Shown: positions 22,301-34,500 of the stretch, piece by piece
How the letters are laid out: each line of letters starts with the position of its first letter
Numbering within the stretch: position 1 is the first letter of the stretch
NCBI GenBank assembly: GCA_905221615.1
Contig: CAJNDT010004013.1
Span: forward strand, 147,501 to 211,500
Origin: Symbiodinium sp. CCMP2592
Lineage: Eukaryota > Sar > Dinophyceae > Suessiales > Symbiodiniaceae
Length of the DNA stretch: 64,000 nucleotides
Direction: 5' to 3'
Translations under genes and position numbers: made by a program
The notes under the pieces: model-generated
The model's database searches: none
Told to the model about the DNA's origin: nothing
The model's input: only the letters and a program-made list of their open reading frames with translations

Positions 22301-25300
22301 CCTTCCCGGCCCCACTCGGCTCTACTCGGCACCACTCGGCACTACTCGGCTCCACAAACTGTAGATTTTGGTGGTATTTCTGTATTAGTAGAGTAATTTA
22401 AAGGCACCCCAATGTCTGCCTGACCCCTTCCCGGCCCCACTCCGCCCTACTCGGCACCACTCGGCACTACTCGGCTCCACAAACTGTAGATTTTGGTGGT
22501 ATTTCTGTATTAGTAGAGTAATTTAAAGGCACCCCAATGTCTGCCTGACCACTCGGCCCTACTCGGCACCACTCGGCACTACTCGGCTCCACAAACTGTA
22601 GATTTTGGTGGTATTTCTGTATTAGTAGAGTAATTTAAAGGCACCCCAATGTCTGCCTCACCCCTTCCCGGCCCCACTCGGCCCTACTCGGCACCACTCG
22701 GCACTACTCGGCTCCACAAACTGTAGATTTTGGTGGTATTTCTGTATTAGTACTTCCCGGCCCCACTCGGCCCCACTCGGCACTACTCGGCTCCACAAAC
22801 TGTAGATTTTGGTGGTATTTCTGCACTAGTAGAGTAATTTAAAGGCACCCCAATGTTTGCCTGACCCCTTCCCGGCACCACTCGGCCCCACTCGGCCCTA
22901 CTCGGCACCACTCGTCACTAATTGGCTCCACAAACTGTAGATTTTGGTGGTATTTCTGTATTAGTAGAGTAATTTAAAGGCACCCCAATGTCTGCCTGAC
23001 CCCTTCCCGGCCCCACTCGGCCCTACTCGGCACCACTCAGCACTCCGGCTCCGCAAACTGTAGATTTTGGTGGTATTTCTGTATTAGTAGAGAAATTGAA
23101 AGGCAACCCAATGTCTGCCTGACCCCTTCCCGGCCCTACTCGGCGCCGCTCGGCACTACTCGGCTCCACAAACTGTAGATTTTGTGGTATTTCTGTATTA
23201 GTAGAGTAATTTAAAGGCACCCAAATGTCTGCCTGACCCCTTCCCGGCCCCACTCGGCCCTACTCGGCACCACTCGGCACTACTCGGCTCACAAACTGTA
23301 GATTTTGGTGGTATTTCTGTATAAGTAGAGTAATTTAAAGGCACCCCAATGTCTGCCTGACCCCTTCCCGGCCCCACTCGGCCCTACTCGGCACCACTCG
23401 GCACTACTCGGCTCCACAAACTGTAGATTTTGGTGGTATTTCTGTATTAGTAAAGTAATTTAGAGGCACCCCACTGTCTGCCTGACCCCTTCCCGGCTCC
23501 ACTCGGCCCTACTCGGCACCACTCGGCACTGCTCGGCTCACCAAACTGTAGATTTTGGTGGTATTTCTGTATTAGTAGAGTAATTTAAAGGCACCCCAAT
23601 GTCTGCCTGACCCCTTCCCGGCCCCACTCGGCCCTACTCGGCACCACTCGGCACTACTCGGCTCCACAAACCGTAGATTTTGGTGGTATTTCTGTATTAG
23701 TAGAGTAATAAAGGCACCCCAATGTCTGCCTGACCCCACTCGACCCTACTCGGCACCACTCGGCACTACTCGGCTCACAAACTGTAGATTTTGGTGGTAT
23801 TTCTGTATTAGTAGAGTAATTTAAAGGCACCCCAATGTCTTCCTGACCCCTTCCCGGCCCCACTCGGCCCTACTCGGCACCACTCGGCACTACTCGGCTC
23901 CACAAACTGTAGATTTTGGTGGTATTTCTGTATTAGTAGAGTAATTTAAAGGCACCCCAATATCTGCCTGACCCCTTCCCGGCACTACTCGGCCCCGCGC
24001 GGCCCTACTCGGCACTACTCGGCTCCACAAACTGTAGATTTTGGTGGTATTTCTGTATTAGTAGAGTAATTTAAAGGCACCCCAATACTCGGCACTACTC
24101 GGCTCCACAAACTGTAGATTTTGGTGGTATTTCTGTATTAGTAGAGTAATTTAAAAGCACCCCAATGTCTCCCTGACCCCTTCCCGGCCCCACTCGGCCC
24201 TACTCGGCACCACTCGGCACTACTCGGCTCCACAAACTGTAGATTTTGGTGGTATTTCTGTATAAGTAGAGTAATTTAAAAGCACCCCAATGTCTGCCTG
24301 ACCCCTTCCCGGCCCCACTCGGCTCTACTCGGCACCACTCGGCACTACTCGGCTCCACAAACTGTAGATTTTGGTGGTATTTCTGTATTAGTAGAGTAAT
24401 TTAAAGGCACCCCAATGTCTGCCTGACCCCTTCCCGGCCCCACTCCGCCCTACTCGGCACCACTCGGCACTACTCGGCTCCACAAACTGTAGATTTTGGT
24501 GGTATTTCTGTATTAGTAGAGTAATTTAAAGGCACCCCAATGTCTGCCTGACCACTCGGCCCTACTCGGCACCACTCGGCACTACTCGGCTCCACAAACT
24601 GTAGATTTTGGTGGTATTTCTGTATTAGTAGAGTAATTTAAAGGCACCCCAATGTCTGCCTCACCCCTTCCCGGCCCCACTCGGCCCTACTCGGCACCAC
24701 TCGGCACTACTCGGCTCCACAAACTGTAGATTTTGGTGGTATTTCTGTATTAGTACTTCCCGGCCCCACTCGGCCCCACTCGGCACTACTCGGCTCCACA
24801 AACTGTAGATTTTGGTGGTATTTCTGCACTAGTAGAGTAATTTAAAGGCACCCCAATGTTTGCCTGACCCCTTCCCGGCACCACTCGGCCCCACTCGGCC
24901 CTACTCGGCACCACTCGTCACTAATTGGCTCCACAAACTGTAGATTTTGGTGGTATTTCTGTATTAGTAGAGTAATTTAAAGGCACCCCAATGTCTGCCT
25001 GACCCCTTCCCGGCTCCACTCGGCCCTACTCGGCACCACTCAGCACTCCGGCTCTGCAAACTGTAGAGTTTGGTGGTATTTCTGTATTAGTAGAGAAATT
25101 TAAAGGCAACCCAATGTCTGCCTGACCCCTTCCCGGCCCTACTCGGCGCCGCTCGGCACTACTCGGCTCCACAAACTGTAGATTTTGTGGTATTTCTGTA
25201 TTAGTAGAGTAATCTAAAGGCACCCCAATGTCTGCCTGACCCCTTCCCGGCCCCACTCGGCCTTACTCGGCACCACTCGGCACTACTCGGCTCCACAAAC

Positions 25301-28300
25301 TGTAGATTTTGGTGGTATTTCTGTATTAGTAGAGTAATTTAGAGGCACCCCAATGTCTGCCTGACCCTTTCCCGGCCCCACTCGGCCCTACTCGGCACCA
25401 CTCGGCACTGCTCGGCTCCACAAACTGTAGATTTTGGTGGTATTTCTGTATTAGTAGAGTAATTTAAAGGCACCCCAATGTCTGCCTGACCCCTTCCCGG
25501 CCCCACTCGGCCCTACTCGGCACCACTCGGCACTACTCGGCTCCACAAACCGTAGATTTTGGTGGTATTTCTGTATTAGTAGAGTAATAAAGGCACCCCA
25601 GTGTCTGCCTGACCCCACTCGACCCTACTCGGCACCACTCGGCACTACTCGGCTCACAAACTGTAGATTTTGGTGGTATTTCTGTATTAGTAGAGTAATT
25701 TAAAGGCACCCCAATGTCTGCCTGACCCCTTCCCGGCCCCACTCGGCCCTACTCGGCACCACTCGGCACTACTCGGCTCCACAAACTGTAGATTTTGGTG
25801 GTATTTCTGTATTAGTAGAGTAATTTAAAGGCACCCCAATATCTGCCTGACCCCTTCCCGGCACTACTCGGCCCCGCGCGGCCCTACTCGGCACTACTCG
25901 GCTCCACAAACTGTAGATTTTGGTGGTATTTCTGTATTAGTAGAGTAATTTAAAGGCACCCCAATACTCGGCACTACTCGGCTCCACAAACTGTAGATTT
26001 TGGTGGTATTTCTGTATACTGTATATTAGTACAGTAATTTAAACGCACCCCAATGTCTGTTTGACCCCTTCCCGGCCCCACTCGGCACTACTCGGCACTA
26101 CTCGGCACTACTCGGCTCCACAAACTCGGCACTACTCGGCACTACTCGGCTCCACAAACTGTAGATTTTCGTGGTATCACTGTATATTAGTAGAGTAATT
26201 TAAAGGCACCCCAATGTCTGCCTGACCCCTTGCCGGCTCCACTCGGCACTACTCAGCGCTACTCGGCACTACTCGGCACTACTCGGTTCCACAAACTGTA
26301 GATTTTAATGGTATTACTGTACTTTAGAGGCACCTACTCGCCACTACTCGGCTCCACAAACTGTAGATTTTGGTGGTATTACTGTATATTATACTGTATA
26401 TTAGTACAGTAATTTAAAGGCCCCCCAATGTCTGCCTGACCCCTTCCCGGCCCCACGCCGCACTACTCGGCACTACTCGGCACTACTCGGCACGACTCGG
26501 CTGCACAAACTGTAGATTTTGGTGGTATTACTGTATATTAGTACAGTAATTTAAAGGCACCCCAATGTCAGCCTGACCCCTTCCCGGCCCCACTCGGCAC
26601 TACTCGGCACCACTCGGCACTACTCGGCACTACTCGGCTCCACAAACTGTAGATTTTCGTGGTATTACTGTATATTAGTACAGTAATTTAAAGGCACCCC
26701 AATGTCTGCCTGACCCCTTCCCGGCCCCACTCGGCACTACTGGGCACTACTCGGCTCACAAACTGTAGTTTTTGGTGGTATTACTGTATATTAGTACAGT
26801 AATGTAAAACTCGGCACTACTCGGTTCCATAAACTGTAGATTTTGGTGGTATTACTGTACTTTAGAGGCACCTACTCGGCACTACTCGGCTCCACAAACT
26901 GTAGATTTAGGTGGTATTACTGTATGATTAGTACAGTAATTTAAAGGCACCCCAATGTCTGCCTGACCCCTTCCCGGCCCCACTCGGCACTACTCGGCAC
27001 CACTCGGCTCCACAAACTGTAGATTTTGGTGGTATTACTGTACTTTAGAGGCACCTACTCGGCACTACTCGGCTCCACAAACTGTAGATTTTGGTGGTAT
27101 TACTGTAGATTAGTACATTAATTTATAATGTCTGCCTGACCCCTTCTCGGCCCCACTCGGCACTACTCGGCACCACTCGGCACTACTCGGCACTACTCGG
27201 CTCCACAAACTGTAGATTTTGGTGGTATTACTGTATATTAGTACAGTAATTTAAAGGCACCCCAATGTCTGCCTGACCCCTTCCCGGCCCCATTCGGCAC
27301 TACTGGGCACTACTCGGCTCACAAACTGTAGATGTTGGTGGTATTACTGTATATTAGTACAGTAATGTAAAACTCGGCACTACTCGGTTCCATAAACTGT
27401 GGATTTTGGTGGTATTACTGTACTTTAGAGGCACCTACTCGGCACTACTCGGCTCCACAAACTGTAGATTTTGGTGGTATTACTGTAGATTAGTACAGTT
27501 ATTTAAAGGCACCCCAATGTCTGCCTGACCCCTTCCCGGCCCCACTCGGCACTACTCGGCACCACTCGACACTACTCGGCACTACTCGGCTCCACAAACT
27601 GTAGATTTTGGTGGTATTACTGTATATTAGTAAGTAATTTAAAGGCACCCCAATGTCTGCCTGACCTCTTCCCGGCCCCGCACCCCAATGTCTGCCTGAC
27701 CCCTTCCCGGCCCCACTCGGCACTACTCGGCACCACTCGGCACTACTCGGCACTACTCGGCTCCACAAACTGTAGATTTTGGTGGTATTACTGTATATTA
27801 GTACAGTAATTTAAAGGCACCCCAATGTCTGCCTGACCCCTTCCCGGCCCCATTCGGCACTACTGGGCACTACTCGGCTCACAAACTGTAGATGTTGGTG
27901 GTATTACTGTATATTAGTACAGTAATGTAAAACTCGGCACTACTCGGTTCCATAAACTGTAGATTTTGGTGGTATTACTGTACTTTAGAGGCACCTACTC
28001 GGCACTACTCGGCTCCACAAACTGTAGATTTAGGTGGTATTACTGTATGTAGATTAGTACAGTAATTTAAAGGCACCCCAATGTCTGCCTGACCCCTTCC
28101 CGGCCCCACTCGGCACTACTCGGCACCACTCGGCACTACTCGGCACTACTCGGCTCCACAAACTGTAGATTTTGGTGGTATTACTGTATATTAGTACAGT
28201 ACTTTAAAGGCAGCCCAATGTCTGCCTGACCCCTTCCCGGCCCCACTCGGCACTACGCGGCGCTACTCGGCACTACTCGGCACTACTCGGCTCCACTAAC

Positions 28301-28506
28301 TGTAGATTTTGGTGGTATTACTGTACTTTAGAGGCACCTACTTGGCACTACTCGGCTCCACAAACTGTAGATTTTGGTGGTATTACTGTATATTAGTATA
28401 GGAATTTAAAGGCACCCCAATGTATGCCCGACCCCTTCCCGGCTCCACTCGGCACTACTCGGCACTAGTCGGCACTACTCGGCACTACTCGGCTCCACAG
28501 ACTGTA
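19311..28506. repeat. Large satellite array, monomer about 115-135 bp
   Basis: Tandem copies, on the order of 75. Each has a core ACAAACTGTAGATTTTGGTG, an AT-rich segment (CTGTATTAGTAGAGTAATTT), the block GGCACCCCAATGTCTGCCTG, then a variable number of 10-bp CACTACTCGG-type subunits, whose number causes most of the length variation. Monomer starts at 20437, 20551, 20676, 20801, 20936 and 21058 show spacings of 114-135 bp. The core of the array (about 19.7-26.0 kb) has the variant GGTATTTCTGTATTAGTAGA. The flanks (19.37-19.7 and 26.0-28.4 kb) have GGTATTACTGTATATTAGTA. Short ORFs inside are by-products of the repeat. Confidence 0.95.
20990..26000. repeat. Higher-order repeats of about 2.0 kb within the satellite
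   Basis: Diagnostic variants recur together: ACCACTCAGCACTCCGGCTC starts at 21041, 23032 and 25035 (spacings 1991 and 2003 bp), and the GGCCCCGCGCGGCCC variant lies near 21990, 23993 and 25873. The third copy is about 120 bp shorter between the two markers. This indicates block duplication of some 16-17 monomers. Confidence 0.8.
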
Positions 28507-28579
28507 GAGTGGGACTGCCCTCAGCTGTGTCTGGGTTGCTTGCCAGCTACATGTTCGCGGTGTCCATCGCTGCGTGAAA

Positions 28580-31500
28580 TTACCGACATCGCTGTCTGGT
28601 TCGTTTGCTCTTGCGTTTTTGTTGTCTCGCGCGTTTCAAGACTACACCCTTTGTCACGTGCCTGCTGGGTGGCCGCCCCTGTGCTCGACCATTAACATTT
28701 CCGGCGGCGGTCTTGACGAGAATTTTGCCATCTGTAACTGGGAACCGGTGCGGACATCCTTGCTTGCGGCCATCGACGTGTCCATGTGTGATGCTGGACT
28801 TGATCCTTTTCCGACAGTGTGGACACGTGTACGTGTGCCGCTCAGCTGCACTTGGAATGACTTTACCATTTTTCACTGTGAATTGGTGTATGCAGCCCTG
28901 CTTGCGGCCGTCGACGCGTCCATTCGTCACGCTGGATTTGACTGTCTTCTGACAGTGTGGGCAGCAGTATGTGTGTTGTGAACCGTCGCCTGAGAGCACC
29001 TTTCCATCTTTCACCGTGAATCGGTGTGTGCACCCCTGCTTGCGGCCGTCGACGCGTCCATTCGTGACGCTGGATTGGACTGTCTTCTGACAATGCGGAC
29101 AGGAGTATGTGTGCTGTGCACTGTCGTCTGCGACGGCTTTACCATCCTTCACCGTGAACTGGTGTATGCATCCCTGCTTGCGGCCATCCACGCGTCCATT
29201 CGTCGTGCTGGATTTGACTACTGTCTTGCAGTGCGGACAGGTGTACGTGTGCGGACCACTTTCGCTTGCAACGACTTTACCATCTTTCACACTGAATCGG
29301 TGTATGCACCCTTGTTTGCGGCCATCAACACTTCCAGTTGTTATGCTGGACTTGATCGTCTTTCGACAGTGCGGGCACGTGTACGTGTGCCATTCGCTTG
29401 CATTTGAAATGAGTTTACCATCTTTCACCGTGAACTGGTGACCGCACGGTTGCCACGTTTCTTCTGTTCTCCCTTGTGATTTTTTTCGTGTATCTACACA
29501 GCCGTCTCGTATGTTTGACTTCACTGTGGCATGGCATTGCGGGCATTGGTACGTGAACAAATAGGACTCGCTGTCGTGACTCGATTGGCTTGCACAAGCG
29601 GCGCACTGGTTGCTAGTGTCCTGTTCTGTGTCTTTTCCATACACAGTACCGCAGCGCTTGCACACTTTTCCATTTCCTTTTTTCTTGCGTTTCGCGATCT
29701 CATCCCAGCATGCAGCAAGTGCTTCTTGTGCTTTGCGCTTTCTCTGTTTTGCTTGTGCTTTCTTCCGCCATTTATTTGCGGTAACACGAAGACTGCGCGA
29801 TTGTTGGCAGTGTCTGCATGCATTGCAGATTCTGTCTCTGCTCTGCTTCCAAGCATTCGCGGTGAAGCATCTTGACGGCAGCCAGACACTACAAGTGCCG
29901 CATTGTCGTTTGTCCATGCACACGTTGCATGTTCGCGACCAGGTTTGGAAATTGCCCATGGTCGCGGGAAAGCACTCTGTCGCTCGCCACTGCAGGCAAC
30001 GACTGCATCGCGTCGGTGTTCCGCGCTCTCGGTATGTTCGTGTGCATTCTTTGCAAACTGCCAGCGATTCGGGCAGCTTCTTTTGTGCTTCGGTGAAATC
30101 GCTCATTCTTCGCGCGGCTTTGCATTCACTGCATGTTTTTACTTTGCAGTAGGTAGCTAAGATGCCTGGCCAATCCAGGTCTTCGCCACGCAGATGTCGT
30201 AAGAGGTAGTCTCGAAAACTGGTGTCGCCCCGTTGGAACGGTTCTGCTGGGAAAGGCCGCATTATGAGAAGATCCGTGCGATGTTTGACGCGTGTCACAG
30301 CGATGTAAGCTGTCAATGGGTTGCTCTGTGCGTCAAGCACTAAATCAGCGATGACTCCTTCTTCTAGAGTTTGTCCTTGAGCTTGATGTGCAGTCATGGC
30401 GAAAGCTGGAAGGAGAGGCAGTTGTTTTCGCGAGACCTTCAGCATGGGTTTTTTCGATTTACGCTTTTGGTCTAGAAACCACGTGCGGCTGGAAGGTGTG
30501 ATTGGGTAGACTCCGGGCTTGAGTCCTTTGAATTGCCACCGCCCCCTGGGAAATTTAACATAGACCACTTCTGGTAGTTCATTCCAGACAGTGACGTTCT
30601 TGTTGATCTTTTCATGCTGCTCACCGTTGTGTTTCCAGCTTACCACATGTCCGCGGCGGCCCTTAAGCAGCAGGCGTTTGCGGTTGACGTGTTCTGTCAA
30701 ATAGACAGGCATATCTTTGCACAGCGGCAGGATGCCGCACAAATCGCCGCATTCCCGATCGTGGCGTTGCAGCCACTTCAATTTCTCTGTTGCTAGCTCA
30801 GGTTTCTCGTGCAGAACGGCTGCGCACGCTTTGTCTTGTGCAATGACGTAGTGTAGTTGCCTCTTTCTTCCTGCAGCATAGGCTTCTGCGCGCACTTTGA
30901 GTGTATGGCTTTTGCGGACGTTGGTCGGGAAAATGGCAGCTGCCGCCGCAAACTGTTGGTGGAATTGCACAGCTGCCGGGCTTGACGCAACGAGCCGACG
31001 CGCCTGCCTTTCTCGTCGGCAGTGGGCGCATTCTTCACGCAAGATGCGCTGCGCAGGAACTCCGAGAGATTGGCAGGCATCGTTGCCGCATGTAACGCGG
31101 TTGTTCAACCAGCTTCCCGGTACTGTAGTCGCTGCGCCGTGTAAGAATGCGTGATTGTTTGTGCTTAGATTCGAATAGCGCAGTTGCTCTTGTAACTCTT
31201 GCAACCATGCGTCTTGGTTGCGTTCTACTTGAATGAGCTCTGTCATGCCCTGGAAGCCGACGTCCTTACCGCCCCACATCATTTCTTGACCGTGCGCTAC
31301 GGCTGGTTTGTTTCGTGCATACCTGCTGTTCAGCCATTCGTGTGGGACACCTGCCAAAAAGTGGCCGTCTGGAGGTTCTAGCTGCCACAGATCACCGAGC
31401 ACGATCACGTTCAAACCTCCAAATGGTTTGCTTTGTGCGTCAGCGACAGATCGCCGGAAACTGCTGCTGTTGCGCAGCAGGGTTCGGCAGGCACGTTCTA

Positions 31501-34500
31501 CGGCAGCTAGTAGTTCGCAACTAACCATACTAATTTCGTCGATGATGAGCCAGCGCAGCTGAAGCAGTTGCTTTTGCAGTAACAAAATTTTCGATTCGTT
31601 GCTCGTCGTCTTGCTTGTATCTCCGAATTTAAGACCGAAGACGTGGTGTAGTGTGTCTCCGTCTAGCATGTCTGCAGTGACAGCTTGCAGCGCTGCACAC
31701 TGGAAGTGGATCCCCGGTTCCCACTGCAGTAAATCTTGGAACAGTTCGTCGCGCAGGATCTTGATGGCATGAGTTTTTCCTGTTCCGGGACCTCCGTGCA
31801 GTACCCAGCGCAGTGGCTCGTCGTCGGCTGCACTGCATTCTCCGTACGCCTGTCTTGTCTGCATCTCTTGCACAACCCGATCTGCGACGCGCTTAATAAA
31901 AGCATGTTGTTCGTCGTTGCACACACGGCGTCCATTCTCGTCGCGGCGTGTCCGCAGTTTAGTCAACCAGTCCTTAATTGCAGTTTTAGTCTTTTCTACG
32001 CGCCCTGGCTCAATTTCTGCAGCCGCTTCCGTCTGCAAAGTTCCTGGTTCCTGTTGTCCTTGCCGTCGGTCACGGTTGGCTTCGGCTACAACAGCGTGGG
32101 TGTTGACGGCCGTTTCTTCTGGCAAACACTCTGTTTCGACATTGGCGTCACACGCGCTGGCCTGCCACACGGCTTCTATGTCGTCATATTCGTTCGCTCC
32201 TCCTTGCCGTGTTTCTCGGGTCCGCAGGCATGCGTCGATGTTTGCAGCGTGGACATGCGCACGTGTGTCGTCTTCGCATTCATTGTCGCTATTTTCTACG
32301 TCGGCAGCTAAGGAACGCACGCGGTACACAGAAAGAAAATTGCTGACGTGTTTCTTAGTTTCCCTGCATGCAACCCCCTGAAGCCATGTGCGGAAGGTGA
32401 CTTCCCATGAGGTGTGCTCTTCACGAAAGTCCTGGATGCTGCGAACATCTCTATCTGCGCATGCCGGCAGTCCAGTCCATGGCCGGAAGTACACCAGACA
32501 CATGAAGGAGTTATTTTCTTGTTCGTCTTGCTGATAGCGGGGTGTAGGGCAATGGGCAAATGTGGGACAACGGGGTCTGCGTCGCCGCCGCAGTAACCAC
32601 GCGGAGCGAATTCGTGCATTTTCGGTTCGATCGTCAAATGCAACATATCCCGAAGGAAGGCTGTCTCGCAGCCGTGTATCCACGCCCGGAATGAATCTGA
32701 CGCTCTTGTTGGAGACTTCTGCTGCTACGAGTTTCGTCTCGCCTTTTTTTGTCAAAACGACATCCCATGCATCCTGCCGACGGTCTTGCCATTCCTTCAG
32801 ATTCCGCGGTGTTCTTGTCGGAATAACTTCCCAATAGAGCAGAAACTCGTATGCAGAGAGGTACCAGCATGGACTGGCACGAGGTCGCCGTGCGTAGAAC
32901 TCGGCGATGTCGTGCTCAGTGACTTGTCTTTGTTTGAGTGCGGGACGCTTTTTACCCAGTGTAGTGGCAGTAATCCTGTGGTCTCTGGCTGTCATAGCGT
33001 TGGCCGCTAATTCTGCGTGCCGCAAGAAGTCATGACCTGGAAAGGAGACATATTGTGTTGTCGTAATACGTTCTGCTGAAGCTGCGTCCTCCGTCGCATA
33101 GCAACGCAAATTAGAGCATTCTGCGTGGCCACGTACGATTCCTTTGCAGTATGCGTCTGACATGAAACGTGTCATGTGTCGCTTTCCCTGATACGCCAAC
33201 CCCTTTGCTTTCGTTTGCTCTGCCACGGCTGCATGACTCTTCTGCAATTCCTTGAGCTCTAGAAACGCCATTGGTTGAGTTTTCGCGCAGTAATCGCAAC
33301 TGTAACCTGTTTGTGCGTCCTGGGCACGTTGCGCCGCAAACAAAACCATTTTCTGCAGGCTTCTCCCCTCACAGGCTTCTTGACAGTTCTCGCAAGCAAA
33401 AGGCAAACGGTACGGTAATTGCACGTCGGAATTACACCGCGCCCCACTCAGCAGTGCCGGATGCGTTGGGTTGACGTATTCCTCGTCGCGAGGTCCGTGC
33501 AGCATGCACAAACAGTTCTTGCGTCCGCTGTCCGGTAAGTCGAAGGCTTTTAAGGCACAGGGGCACAAGATACAAGCTTCCGCGGACATTTCCTGTGTTT
33601 TTGGATATCCGTGTTTGCATATCGGACACCCATCTGCCTTCAGACAGCCAGGCTGCGGCCTCCGCATTCCTGTCTCTGGGTTGACACAATGGACATGATT
33701 TTGTTTTAATGTTTGCAAAGAAAAGACATCATCCTCCAGATAAGCTTGACTCCATCGTGCCTCTTCGTCCTCACGACAATCGGCTACTAGCACACCTCGT
33801 TGGTACGCTGGACGACTAATCAGATTTGTGACGCTGATATACTCGGGCCATTGTTGCTCTGCATGCCGCAAAGCTTCTTCTGTCTCTTTCGGGCTTTTGT
33901 CGTAGATGCTACGGCGTACATGTATTTCGTATCGGAGATAGTCTGCTCGAAGGAGGGCAAGACGGTCTTTCGCCAGACTGAAGATATCTGCGAGATTCTC
34001 GTGCTGGTGCAAGCACTGAACAAATAATTGAATGTGCCCATGAGGCGAGCCGCTCGATTTCTGAAATTCGATGGCTACGTAAGCGGCATCGCAGCGCCCA
34101 AAAATACCCCCCGTGCATGTTGCATTGCTGCCTTGCCAGTCTTGGCATGGCATACTGCCACAGTTACAAGAGGGGCACTGCAGGCAGACGTTCATGCCAA
34201 AAAGATGTTTCATGACCAGAAAGAGCGTGACGCGGAAACCGTGGACTGTTGCCAGGGGATCGCGTGCTAAGATTCGGCGATGCTCCTCCCAGGTGGCTCG
34301 TCGCTCCTGGAATAGTTCAAAGGGGCATTCCAGTGTCAGATCTTGATCCAAGGCGGGCCATCGCCTATCCCCGCTTCTTGCATTGCAGTGCTGATTGGGG
34401 CGCCGTATCGGGTCGCTTCGGCGGTGTCGAGACATGCGCACATACAGGAGCGAGTGTGCTTCGTCCGGCGTCACTGTTACGAAGATGGGCGTGCCGTATC

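Noticed and set aside
20472..27768. Minus-strand ORFs of 62-91 codons repeating GRGQADIGVPLNYSTNTEIP
   Set aside because: They are the satellite monomer read in one frame. They recur only because the DNA repeats and lack conserved starts and ends.
19311..28506. CRISPR-like appearance of regularly spaced repeats
   Set aside because: The intervals are themselves homologous, the repeats are too long and no cas genes exist. It is a eukaryotic satellite.
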